Shown in pieces: positions 1 to 9,280 of a DNA stretch of 64,000 bases. The translations under genes and the position numbers were made by a program. Below the pieces are notes generated by a model. The model saw only the letters and a list, made by a program, of their open reading frames with translations, made no database searches and was not told where the DNA came from. The stretch covers positions 32,593,976 through 32,657,975 of the forward strand of contig JAOWCC010000019.1 of NCBI GenBank assembly GCA_030867875.1, written 5' to 3'. This DNA is from Actinernus sp. WN-2022 (lineage: Eukaryota > Cnidaria > Anthozoa > Actiniaria > Actinernidae). Positions within the stretch are counted from its first letter, which is position 1. Every line of letters begins with the position of its first letter.

Positions 1-329
1 ACAAACATTCAGTATCATTTGATGGCAAAGAGTTCTGATATTTAACAAATCCCAACTTCCTAATCAAAGCCTTAATTCTCTTTTCTGGTGCGAATCTCGT
101 GGAATAGAAGATCTTAATGCGGTGGTATTTGTGATGTGCAGACCTTATATGAGAATTCCACACGGACTCGGAGAGTTGCAGAACTGTGACGACTGACTGC
201 AGTGGCCGAAATGTCGTTTTAAGCAAATTAAAAGACAAAGTGTGCAGCACGTGAAACCGATGAAGATGGTGCAACAGAGTTCGGATTTTGTTGTAAGAAT
301 CGCATAAATGTTCTCTAGCATCTACTTAA
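1..329. other. unannotated flank
   Basis: No reading frame, RNA gene or repeat structure could be supported here. The stretch ends at the TTAA that flanks the MITE beginning at 330. Confidence 0.5.
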
Positions 330-617
330 AGGGGCTATGTCATGGTACTGCGCATGTATCGAGTAATCGCTCGTTTAGTGGCTGTTAATTGGATACAAAC
401 AGTTAAACTTCCCTCCCTCAATGCTTGATTGAAAGTATTTTCAATATTTTCCCTGGAGACTGTTTATATACACAGTTTGTTAGTCATTTTTGCATAATTG
501 CTTTCATTTTAAGCATCCCACATGGCCGAGAGGTTCGTTAGTTCGTATCAAAATCGGTGGAAATAGCTTTTTCCGGCCCGGGAAACGAATGTAAAGTCTT
601 ACCGTGACACAGCCCCT
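330..617. mobile_element. MITE with TTAA target duplication
   Basis: A 288-bp non-coding element. Its ends are inverted: AGGGGCTATGTCATGGTA on the left matches the reverse complement of the right end (TACCGTGACACAGCCCCT) with few mismatches. TTAA lies immediately outside both ends (326-329 and 618-621). TTAA duplication is the signature of piggyBac and Kolobok transposons, so this is probably a non-autonomous relative of one of them. No transposase is encoded. A diverged possible relative lies at 33122-33561. Confidence 0.7.
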
Positions 618-783
618 TTAAATATACTGAACGCAGTTCTGAAGTATGTCGAATTTTACCAATGAAGATCTTAGTAAACATCCGAGCTAAACATTGAAAG
701 TTTTTAAAGTGCCTGAAATTGTTTTATTATTCACGTTCTCGTGTTCTGATCAATCTGATGATTCATCGCGTTAGCACGGTAAG

Positions 784-1023
784 TATGGAGCGGTATCCGG
801 GTCAAAAATACTGACGATGTGTCGTCGTGGCTACATAACATGTCGTTCTGTCGTTTCGATGTCTCCTTGCGTCAAGTTGTTGTGTCGTCGTGGCTACATA
901 GCATGTCGTTCTGTCGTTTCGATGTCTCGTTGCATCTAGTTGTCGTGTCGTGGCTACACAACGTGTCGTTCTGTCCTTTCGATGTCTCATTGCGTCTATT
1001 TTTGACCCGGATACCGCTCCATA
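784..1023. mobile_element. foldback element with 27-bp perfect terminal inverted repeats and internal minisatellite
   Basis: The left end (784-810, starting TATGGAGCGGTATCCGG) is the exact reverse complement of the right end (997-1023). The 6-bp direct repeat GGTAAG lies outside both ends (778-783 and 1024-1029) and fits a target-site duplication. The interior is not unique sequence but about three tandem copies of a 63-bp unit (see next entry). Overlapping short open frames on both strands only reflect the repeat. Superfamily unknown. Confidence 0.7.
819..996. repeat. 63-bp tandem repeat, about 2.8 copies
   Basis: The unit begins GTGTCGTCGTGGCTACATA and recurs at 819, 882 and 945. The third copy lacks one TCG triplet. 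It fills the interior of the foldback element at 784-1023. Confidence 0.8.
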
Positions 1024-1029
1024 GGTAAG

Positions 1030-1934
1030 TTGCGTACGGATCTTGGCTTGCTTCACGTTGGATTGGGGAAATAGAAAGTAAAAAGCTCGTTCGGAATTTT
1101 ACCGTTGACTGCAGCTTAGTTGAATAAAAATAAATTCCGAGTTTTGTGTTCTCTTTCCTTCTTTGTAGCGCCTTCGAGTGACACATGATTTTTCTGTTTT
1201 TTTTCTAATTTTTTCATCTGATTTTTCTGATTGTAAATCCGCCCATTCCGAGACCAATCCATATTGAGTTTGAGTCTAGTCCCATTTTACAGGGGGGATT
1301 GGCTTGGATTCGAATCGAATAACACAGACATAATCTTCCATCAAAAAACTGCCAAATATAAACTTCATGCATTTCAATTTTTGGTTGTTTCCTCTGATGG
1401 AATTAATGTATTGGAAATCAAAACCCGCCTAGGACCCTGGGAGACTTCTATTGACAAGGGAGAAATTCTCTCCGATGCCCTGACCTCGCCCCATTTTGAC
1501 CGCGTGCCACAGGTGACCCAATCCGAAAAGAAACGACCGAAAAAAAATACAGGAGAGCCGGCAAGCAGGCTACTGCCGGATAAATCGACAGTCCTCAATC
1601 GTTTTTCATTCTGTGCCCTTCTTTCAATAAAATTATTACGGTTTTACACAGGAAGGGGTAGACTTGCTCCAAGTCGAACCCGCTTAGTCACTGGGCAAGC
1701 GATTACTGGGTCAAAAACCGAGCGCGAGAATCGAAGCGAGAGGCGAGTTCGACTTGTTTCACTTGCATGAAATAACCCACTTTGACTATCTTGCGCACGC
1801 AACTAGAACAATGCACATAAAATCTGAATAACAAGAGACTGGCGGGCAACACAGACTATTTGGCGGGCCACATCTATTGTTCTCTGATGCGTGCGCAGCA
1901 TCGTCAACGTGGGCTACTGAATTGGGGGATTATG
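1030..1934. other. no supported gene
   Basis: A 168-codon open frame (1264-1770) exists, but it has no recognisable domain, low-complexity composition and no splice or promoter context, so it is not called. Around 1670-1760 a CAAGTCGAAC motif occurs in inverted orientation (GTTCGACTTG), suggesting another decayed repeat. Confidence 0.4.
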
Positions 1935-2230
1935 TTTTGGCGCGAAAACACGTTTCTGGAGCGGAACTTATATTTCGCGCCATTGACACAATTTTATGAG
2001 TACACTCAAATTGTAAATACCACATCTACGGTCGACTGACTTGACACGTCAACATACAATGCCTGAATAATTGACGCTTTGTGATTGGGGAAATCCTAGT
2101 ACGTCATAAGCCACGCCTCCGGTTGAAAAACGAACCGGTAAATTTGGCGCGCTGCAAGTGGCTAAGAAGTACTTTGAGAAAGTCTAAGGAAGAGTTATAA
2201 TGCTCTAAAATTTGCGAGAACAGTTTCGAT
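1935..2230 (+). promoter_or_regulatory. E2F-rich CCAAT promoter
   Basis: Three E2F-type sites lie within about 220 bp: the near-palindromic TTTTGGCGCGAAAA at 1935-1948, TTTCGCGCC at 1973-1981 and TTTGGCGC at 2143-2150. An inverted CCAAT box (GTGATTGG) is at 2081-2088, a CRE-like TACGTCA at about 2099 and a GC-box-like CCACGCC just after. There is no TATA box. Clustered E2F plus CCAAT sites are typical of S-phase or G1/S gene promoters in animals. The cluster ends just upstream of an ATG followed by a good splice donor, which fixes the likely direction. Confidence 0.5.
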
Positions 2231-2254
2231 ATGCCAGCTAGTACTGTGGATCAG
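2231..2254 (+). CDS. putative first coding exon, 8 codons, gene unknown
   Basis: The ATG at 2231 opens eight codons (MPASTVDQ) that end in CAG followed by the donor GTGAGC at 2255, leaving phase 0. The exon lies directly downstream of the E2F/CCAAT cluster, which is the main reason to take it seriously. No downstream exon could be identified, because the next 5 kb is repeats. The exon is too short to identify a family. It could equally be a fortuitous ATG with a donor-like sequence. Confidence 0.3.
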
Positions 2255-2776
2255 GTGAGCACAAGGACGAGAGTATTTTATTTTCCATAGAGAAAGAAAC
2301 TTGGAAATACTTTGCTGACTTAGCTATGGCGCTAACTGTGAGGACTGCGTTAAGAAATGATTTAAAATTATATTTCAAAATCAGATGTTTATTCATGTTA
2401 ATGTATTCAGTTTCAGTGGTAACAGTGGAATACCATTTTATTCCAAAAACTGAGTAAATGGCAAGCAGAAGAGTAAGCTTTCATTTAATAACGAGTTGAA
2501 ATACAGTTTTAACATGTATTTTGAGTCCAAATATCTGAAGGTTTAAATTCGTTGAGTTGCGCGGACAGTATTCTAGCACCTTGGAAAATACACCAGTTCG
2601 TGGTTAATTCCGACATTTCGAAAGGGGTGCAAACATGGTATGAAATACAGTGTTTGTATGGGAATCCGATGCCAACTGATTTCCGTAAAATCGAGAAATA
2701 TTCACTGTCTGCAAACTTAAGATACCAGCTATATCCCTCATATTTTGATCAGTTCATCTTGTTATCAGACAGTGAA
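2255..2776. repeat. mostly featureless; dispersed repeat at 2589-2690
   Basis: Bases 2589-2690 (starting CCAGTTCGTGGTTAATTCCG) are repeated in the same orientation at 18602-18692 with moderate divergence, so this is a dispersed repeat. The open frame covering it (2552-2797) has no family features. No gene is seen in the remainder. Confidence 0.6.
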
Positions 2777-3299
2777 TGTTGGCTATCACATATGTAGGTG
2801 TTGGCTATCACATGTAGGTGTTGACTGTCATAATTATGTAGGTGTTGGCTGTCATATATGCTGGTGTTGGCTGTCATATGCTGGTGTTGGCTATCACATA
2901 TGTAGGTGTTGGCTGTCACATGCTGGTGTTGGCTGTCACGCATGTAGGTGTTGGCTGTCATATATACTGGTGTTGGCCGTCATATGTAGGTGTTGGCTGT
3001 CACATGTGTAGGTGTTGGCTGTCATATATGCTAGTGTTGGCTATCACATGTGTAGGTGTTGGCTGTCACATATGTAGGTGTTGGCTGTCATATATGCTGG
3101 TGTTGGCCGTCATATGTAGGTGTTGGCTGTCACATATGTAGGTGCTGGCTGTCGCATGTAGGTGTTGGCTGTCACATGTAGGTGTTGGCTATCACATATG
3201 TAGGTGTTGGCTGTCACATATGTAGGTGTTGGCTATGTAGGTGTTGACTGTCATATGCTGGTGTTGGCTGTCATATGTAGGTGTTGGCTGTCACATGTT
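2777..3299. repeat. minisatellite, about 25 copies of a 20-25 bp unit
   Basis: The unit is roughly TGTAGGTGTTGGCTGTCACA with variants (TATGCTGG for TATGTAGG, CTATC for CTGTC). About 25 GTTGGCT/GTTGACT cores can be counted. Unit length varies by small indels, so the long cysteine/tryptophan-rich open frames across it, in several frames, are artefacts. Confidence 0.9.
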
Positions 3300-3300
3300 G

Positions 3301-4045
3301 GAGAAGTTCCTCTTTTTCGCGAATAGTGAAATACCAACAAAAAGTTGAGAAAATTGACTTAAGAAATTTCCTAGTTGACTGTAAAAAATACAGTTTTATG
3401 AACGCCAGTGAAACCACAAAAAAGGTGACATATTTTTCGTTCTCATCAAGAAGCTGATTTTTATTGTCTTTTGTTAGGAGCCCATAACTAGGAGCGTCCA
3501 TCCCACATACTGGGCCTGTGTCACAGCGTTTTTACAAGTTAGGTTATTTTTAGAATGGTTTCCCGCTATTGTTGAGTTCAGTGCAATTATCACAAAAGCG
3601 TACCATCCATGCTGCTTAGTATAACAAAAGTAGCTAATGAGGCATCTTTTGTTCCGCCACGGTGCAATCTACCAATTGGCGGGGGAAATAATCTAAAAAT
3701 AGCCCAACTTGTAAAAACGCTGTGATAGCTATTTAGGAGATATGGACGCTCCTAGTTATAGGCTCCTGCTTTTGTACTTTCTGGATTTTAGTGATCGGTT
3801 CCGGCAATTCTACTTTTTCACAAAAACCTAATTCCAGAAAGTACAAAAGACACGAACACGAACAAAAAGTATGTCACCATTTTTTTGTGGATTTCACTGG
3901 CGTTCATAAAACCTGAAAAAAGTGCCATTTTTTTGTGTAAAATGAGGGTATTTTTTACAGTCATCTAGGAAATTTCTTAAGTCAATTTACTGAACTTTTG
4001 TTGGTATTTCACTATTTGCGAAAAAGTGAAAACGAGTAACTTCTC
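3301..4045. mobile_element. foldback element with about 240-bp inverted arms
   Basis: The left arm (3301-3550) and right arm (about 3700-4045) are inverted copies. Both start GAGAAGTT at the outer ends and share AATAGTGAAATACCAACAAA, then GACTTAAGAAATTTCCTAG, and end at the loop with ACAAGTTAGGTTATTTTTA and its complement. The loop is about 140 bp. An internal part of the arm (about 3390-3480) also occurs upstream of the BTB gene at 56615-56760, so pieces of this element are dispersed. No coding capacity. Confidence 0.75.
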
Positions 4046-4059
4046 GAGACCTTACTGGT

Positions 4060-4155
4060 TTTCGTGTTTTTCTTTAAATGCAAAAAAACACCTTTTTCTG
4101 CTTTCTTTGTTCGACCGCCTTGATTGACAGCTGTCAAAAAAGCTGGCGCGAAAAA
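4060..4155 (-). pseudogene. fragment related to the start of the RING pseudogene
   Basis: On the minus strand this stretch matches the promoter and start codon area of the RING pseudogene at 7612-7670: GACAGCTGTCAATCA is followed by a GCGGTCGAACAAAGAAAGCA stretch in both. It would encode the same VEQRKQKK peptide, but the ATG is missing (AAGGCGG instead of ATGACGG) and the frame soon stops. It is best read as a short duplicated and inverted gene-start fragment. Confidence 0.5.
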
Positions 4156-5208
4156 CCAGGACTTTTCTGCACATCTTCATCACGTCTGGTCTCTGCTGCA
4201 TAAAGATGGCCAGTACAAACCCGTTCGTAATAATAAAAATAGGCACCCAATGGCTGCATGTGTCTACTGCATGCTCTTATTAGAAGATCAATGGAATAAT
4301 GCAAAATTTATTTACACAAATTGTTATGTCACAAAGGCTGGACCTTTATTGACTGGGATTACGCAAATTCTCCTAAAAAATTATTGAGCACACTGTTTTG
4401 ACAACAACAAAAATTGAGCAAACAACCTAACCCCTAGAACATGGATGTTTTTGCTTCAGTATGTACGCTGTTATCCCACTACTTCTCAGTTGACAGAGCT
4501 TGCAGCCTAAGAACGGTATAGAATATTATTTCAGCGGCAGAATAATATTTCAGCTTATTTCAGACCAGGTGATAGTTCTCTAGAGAATTGTGCTTTTTTT
4601 TCAATTATAGAAATTGATACATTTCATTTTGGGATACATAAAAAAACGCTGAGTGGGTCTATTATAATTTTAGAAGCATATTAAAATTATAAGAAAAACT
4701 TAAAATGGCTTTCAAGGACATGAGTTTAAAAAAGTATGTAAGCTTAATTATTGGTACTGATCATGAGTAAACGATTTTGTTTTATGATGTTTTAAGTCCA
4801 GAAAAAAATGTTCTGCAAGGTCATGACTCGAGGAATCTTTAAAAAAGATCATGCAGAAGATTGAGCAGGTGAAATTCTAACCTGTGTCTGTGACGAGTCT
4901 CAGAAGCCGGCCCTTCGGTTGGCGCCGAGAATATCGACCTAAAGGACCTAAAACTTGAAAGCATCTTTCATAACCTTTCATTCCAGTGGTTTGACACACA
5001 TTTTGAAAGCTGTATTTGTAAATAAGAATTAATCAAACTTAACGTGGGTCAAAGATGGCCGATGGCTTTTCAGGAGTGCTTGGAAACGAGGTTGTCGCAA
5101 AGCACGATGGGATAGTGTTAACTAACACGACACGACAGCATAGTGTCTACTGGCTTCATAGAAGCAGTAGACACAATCAAAGGCACCCGTTGGTGCACTC
5201 GTGAATTG
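4156..5208. other. no supported gene
   Basis: There are short open frames only, none with domain features. A small hairpin (TAGTGTCTACTG with CAGTAGACACA) lies at about 5141-5176. A 50-codon frame starting at 5055 with a plausible ATG could not be linked to any family. Confidence 0.4.
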
Positions 5209-6785
5209 TCATGAGTTTTTCAGTCTTGCTATAGATGAGATTGAGTAACCTCTGTGCCCCCTTACCCCGTCAACTTGGAAATGAACTTGCATCTCAAATA
5301 TTGCATCATTGTGTGCATTTACACTTGCATTAGTTGTAAATAGGTGTGTTTTGCTCCTGGGATAGTTTATACTGGTAATATTTGTATCTTTTAAAATCCT
5401 TGTCTTCAATACTTCAATGTCATTATTGGTATGGTTGTCTTCTCTAAGACGGTTTAAAAGTTCTGCAAATTGCCTGTCATCTTTTTGTCGCATGATGTCT
5501 GTTAATTCAAACAGTTGAAAGTGTTCTTGCCAGTAGTTAACAGCCAAAGGACCATAGTTCTTTTTGACATGTCAAATATCCAGTGATCACACACAGGTTT
5601 TAATTGAAAAAAGTCTCCTACAGTAATTAAACTTAGTCCTCCAAAAGGCATTTGTGTGCCCATTATCTGTTGTAAGCGTAAATTTAGGAAGTTAAACATG
5701 CCATTGCCAAATGCAACCAATGATTGAAATCTCATCAATAAATATGATCTTAAGTTTACTTAGCTTAAACCTGACTATATTAAGTGTGTCTCTGTTAAGT
5801 ATACAGTATTGCCATCCTCTACTTACAGGAAGTGTAAAAGCAGTATGCATCATATTACCTCTGATATTGAATGCAGCTTTACCAGTAGGTGCAACCTTTA
5901 AAGAACTTTAATTTCATCAGGATTTTCACCTGGTACACTGTTTAGATATTTAATGAGAGCTTCGTTTAAAGCATTAGTTGATTTGCCAACTAGCTCCTGC
6001 TCCGCCATTTAAAAACAGTCTCAGTGGCTCATTTTTTGTTTTGACAGAATGCAGTACATGATAGAAAAAATATCTTTGTTTTTTATTAAGTGATCGCACT
6101 AGTTTTCTGAATTCATGATCCTCCATATGGTTCACTACTAGGTCTTCTTGATCATTATGTCTAGGAAACATTCCCATGTCATCTATCAAATCATACTGAT
6201 TATGTGGGCAATTTTTTCCAGGATCAAAACATCCATAGAGTTCACTAGCTCCTTTTTCAGCTTGCTTATCTTGCTCGTTTACATGCTGTGTATTGGGTGC
6301 TACATTGGCAATACCTTCATCGTCAAGCCTTTCAATATCTTCCATTGCTTTATCAAGAAGTTCAGAATGATATTCATATTGTTCCCTTCTTACAGTGATT
6401 GTGTCCTTTTGTGATTCAAAACTCTCTTCATAAGTTTGAAAGTTCAGCATGAGATCTTTCTCTTCATTTCTCCAAGGACTATAAAGCATTAGTTGTTCTC
6501 TGTAATAGTTTTCTGGGTCCTTTTCTTTATTGAATCTTACAGAACGAATGATTTTAGGTTTTCTTCGTTTAACAAGTCTCATATTCCACCGTTTAATTGA
6601 ATTTCTTTACCTTCAACATTATCTTCATTTGTATCATGGTCATCCTTCAATGTTTTCATCAAAATCTGTTTCTGGCAAGTAGTTATCTGATATATTGTCT
6701 TTTGTGGATTTGGATTTAATTTGATTAGAACCATTTCTTTGTCTAACGCAATTGTACCAGGCGACAAAGTCTGCTAAACTCAAAT
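5209..6785 (-). pseudogene. Helitron-type (PIF1-like) helicase, decayed
   Basis: The minus-strand fragments, read from 6785 downwards, resemble the C-terminal half of Helitron Rep/helicase proteins. First comes a leader (LADFVAWYNCVRQ), then RRKPKIIRSVRFNKEKDPEN and YYREQLMLYSPW at about 6560-6470. Next is the SF1 helicase start KKQRYFFYHVLHSVKTK with a Walker A region at about 5985-6010. The motif II-type FIDEIS follows at about 5730, then FGGLSLITVGDFFQLKP at about 5610-5660, and LTDIMRQKDDRQFAELLNRL at about 5430-5500. At least four frameshifts break it: one before MRLVKR, one inside Walker A (GGAGAS then out of frame to GKST), one near 5910 and one near 5545. The N-terminal HUH nuclease domain and the C-terminus are absent. 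It cannot be active. In Helitrons this enzyme drives rolling-circle transposition. Confidence 0.85.
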
Positions 6786-6800
6786 TCTGTAAGTTACGGG

Positions 6801-6895
6801 GTCTTGCGTTAGTGTTTTTACTTTTGCGTTAGTGTTTTCACTTTTGCGTTAGTGTTTTCACTTTTGCGTTAGTGTTTTCACTTTTGTGTTCGTGT
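6801..6895. repeat. 20-bp tandem repeat, about 4.7 copies
   Basis: The unit CTTTTGCGTTAGTGTTTTCA repeats almost perfectly from 6801 to 6895, just upstream (in coding sense) of the Helitron helicase fragment. Confidence 0.9.
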
Positions 6896-7611
6896 AACGG
6901 CCTGGTTACCAAACACCTGGTTACCAAAACGCGTTGTCCGTGCTATAAAAATAGTCGCAAAAAAATAGTTTTAAACATGCAGAGATAATAAATAACAAAC
7001 ACTTGCCGATAGTAAATTCGCTCCAGTACATGAAAGCTTAAATCAATCGTTTGAAAGTCTCCAAAACAGCTTTGTCGATGATTATTTTCTTCTCGAACTT
7101 CGAGGTTTCCTTCGACTTCGAGGTCCCTTCGAGGTACCATAAATTATCCCAGTCAGTAAGATGGCTGCCGTGGTTCCGCCATTTTGTGATTTTGTGAAGG
7201 CGGCCGAGAGGGCCTGGCGCCTGTTCACAATCTTGGAGCCTAATTTTTCCCGATTTCACCCCAATAACTCGTGGGTTGCGTAATCCACGAGTTAAAAATG
7301 GGAGGAAAGCTCCGGTTTTCCACCTTGACGACTGCAAACATCTCCCTGATTTTTAAACTCGATGCACACCAAGGAATTTACATATAATCTGAAGAGGAGA
7401 GGGAGGTAATTCTGGAAGACTTCAATAAGACGTATTTGATTAACGGAAAGTTTTGTCTGAATAAATTACTAATCTGTTTGTATTTTCCGTTTGCTTTTAC
7501 TTGATTCCTGATCATGTTGCTTTCGAAGTATTCCATTGCCAAACTGTTTTGAAAGGCGTCGAATGCACTAGTTAGCGCTGAGGTTATCAATCGGTAAAAG
7601 GCGCGAAATGA
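6896..7611. other. no supported gene; GC-richer stretch at 7160-7330
   Basis: A 40-codon frame starts at the ATG near 7162 within a GC-richer stretch containing an AAGATGGCTGCC motif (YY1-like), which could be an old promoter or first exon. No donor or family match was seen. The part from about 7560 is the likely 5' region of the RING pseudogene. Confidence 0.3.
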
Positions 7612-7630
7612 CTGCTAACAGCTGTCAATC

Positions 7631-8273
7631 ATGACGGTCGAACAAAGAAAGCAGAAAAAGTTGACCTTTTTTGCATTTGATGATCAATCTAATAAATCCC
7701 CACTTGGCTTTGAGAGTTGCATGGCCGAGATAAAAAAGATGCGTCAAGACCTAGCCAAGGTGCATGAGGAGGTGAATGAGGCCAAGAACATGGATCATGC
7801 AGGTAAACCATTGAACCATCAGTGCTCAGTGAAGAGCAATCAGTGTGGATCTTTGTAGAGAGAGTCTTTAGGTGCAACATCTGTCTTAGTGTCCCACAAC
7901 TACCTGTAGCAGCCTGTGGAAAATGTGATTGGATGCATTCCTTTAATTGTGTTGAGCAATGGAGAGAAGCTGGAACCATATGACCCCTGTGTCGTTCTCA
8001 AGCTGAATATGCCACAGTACCAATCATCAGAGACACTCAGCAAATACTCAGTATCATCACTGGTGAAATGGACCAATCCCATGCACCAGTGACAGAAGCA
8101 AGTGCAATCGAGGCAAGCTTTGTAGTCAGACATAATGAGAATGTTATCCCAGTGGATGATGAAGATGGGCACAAGATACGCAAATCGATTCGAAGGAAAG
8201 CATTAATATTCTTCTTAAAGTTATAAATGAACTTCCACAACAAACGTCATGTTTGTCTGGAGTTGGAAAGTAG
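7631..8273 (+). pseudogene. RING-finger gene, single-exon pseudogene
   Basis: The ATG at 7631 starts a lysine-rich leader (MTVEQRKQKKLTFFAF), then a predicted coiled coil at about residues 28-55 (MAEIKKMRQDLAKVHEEVNE). Near 7810-7840 a frameshift moves coding to another frame, which reads WIFVERVFRCNICLSVPQ, then CGKC and CVEQW: the first cysteines of a RING domain. The final CPxC of the RING is destroyed, because the first cysteine codon reads TGA at about 7987-7989, followed by PLCRSQAEY. The frame continues as an acidic tail and shifts again at about 8190 before a TAG at 8271-8273. RING domains bind two zinc ions and usually act as E3 ubiquitin ligases. Two frameshifts and the cysteine-to-stop change show that it is dead. 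A fragment of its start lies inverted at 4060-4155. Confidence 0.7.
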
Positions 8274-8723
8274 GCTCAGTTTGGAGCCGTTGGTGTTTGG
8301 TGGGCGGGGTTACGGGCTAACCATCCTTACATAATTTGCCGTTTGTTATTTGACAACCTTTTTGAAATATAGGTGCAAAATAACGACTGCAAAAGTTCTT
8401 ATTACATCTCAGTTCATTTCAGTTGGAAAGTGCGGTTGTGTTCATTCGACAATTAAAATTAGTGGTCACCACGCAGCCAGTTTGCGTTAGCCTCCTCCGC
8501 GATTTTTTTCGATTATAATTAGGAGTTGCCTGATTGTGTTGCATGCGGAGGAGGCTAGGGTTGTGTATATGTGAACAGTAATAACGCAACATTCAAAATA
8601 AAGAACAGTTCTTTTCAAACTCCTCGAGTAGAACACAACTATTAAATAACGCCCTCTATACGTATTACTGCTGTGTTTTTGTTTTGATAAATAAAAGAAG
8701 ATTCTCGATCGTCAAATATGTTT
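8274..8723. other. no gene; small inverted repeat at 8488-8557
   Basis: TAGCCTCCTCCGC (8488-8500) is the exact reverse complement of 8545-8557, giving a 70-bp hairpin-capable unit. A longer relative with similar ends (TAGCCTCCCCC) is at 46236-46302. Nothing else is supported. Confidence 0.6.
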
Positions 8724-8945
8724 TTACATGCGCCGGGCGAGTCTTCTGGTGATTTCGGTGAAGGGGGTAATAGCTGCTTCAAAGAACGTTGCATCGCCGT
8801 TGGCAAGCCTTGCATGGATGAAACCCACATTCTGGTTAACCTGTCTGAATAGCCTTTCTCTTTCCTCAATTAAACAAGCATTTTCTCTAAGCGGATCATC
8901 CCCAAAACTGCCGTCTCTTCTTAGTCGACCCCCATGCAGCAGCTT
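8724..8945 (-). pseudogene. C-terminal fragment of integrase-like gene
   Basis: On the minus strand an open frame runs to the stop TAA at 8724-8726. It reads HGGRLRRDGSFGDDPLRENA, then LIEERERLF, and near the end GDATFFEAAITPFTEITRRL. The spacing GG-L-x3-G-x-FG-x-DPL, then RE-x2-F, then N/G-D-x2-FF-x-AI-x2-F-x-EIT fits the C-terminal tail I associate with cnidarian and fish proteins that carry an rve/DDE-type integrase core, such as the fragments at 27170-27559 and 47291-49749. This is recalled family knowledge and was not searched. No upstream exons were found nearby. A SINE tail begins about 35 bp beyond it. Confidence 0.4.
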
Positions 8946-8980
8946 CGTACATGTATGGCAACAGCTTCGTCAGACGTAAA

Positions 8981-9280
8981 GTAAGTAAGTAAGTAAGTAA
9001 GTAACTTTATTTAAGTGTCAAATGTATTTAGCTTTGCAACTAATTGGGGACACCAGTCCTACGATTTTACGTCCTTATCCGAGAAGACGTGAAGGTCCAA
9101 CCATTTGCAGTTGTTTCACAAAGGCACCCCGCCGGGCAGCACCTTCTACTCAGTTATTTTAAGACCGGCCGGGGTTTGAACCCGCGACCTCCCGCTCAGA
9201 CCCGCGACCGCGACCGGGGTTTGAACCCGCGACCTCCCACTCAGACAGACCGGAGCTTAACCACTGAGCTAACCGGGAGG
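8981..9280 (-). mobile_element. tRNA-derived SINE with (TTAC)n tail
   Basis: Read on the minus strand, the head has a perfect pol III A box (TAGCTCAGTGG, 9261-9271) and a B box (GGTTCAAACCC, 9218-9228). A second B-box copy at 9172-9182 comes from a local duplication of about 46 bp. The body ends in a tetranucleotide tail (GTAA repeats at 8981-9003 on the plus strand). This is the standard layout of a tRNA-derived SINE mobilised by LINE machinery. It is not a functional tRNA, since no cloverleaf can be completed. Confidence 0.8.

Noticed and set aside
1264..1770. 168-codon open frame as a gene
   Set aside because: No domain, no splice or promoter support, and a charged low-complexity end; length alone is compatible with chance in this composition.
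2745..3141. Cysteine/tryptophan-rich repeat protein over the minisatellite
   Set aside because: Open in several frames on both strands because the repeat lacks stops; unit length is not a multiple of three.
5055..5207. 50-codon gene starting MADGFSGVLGNE
   Set aside because: Short, no donor or family match, and overlaps a hairpin; not distinguishable from chance.
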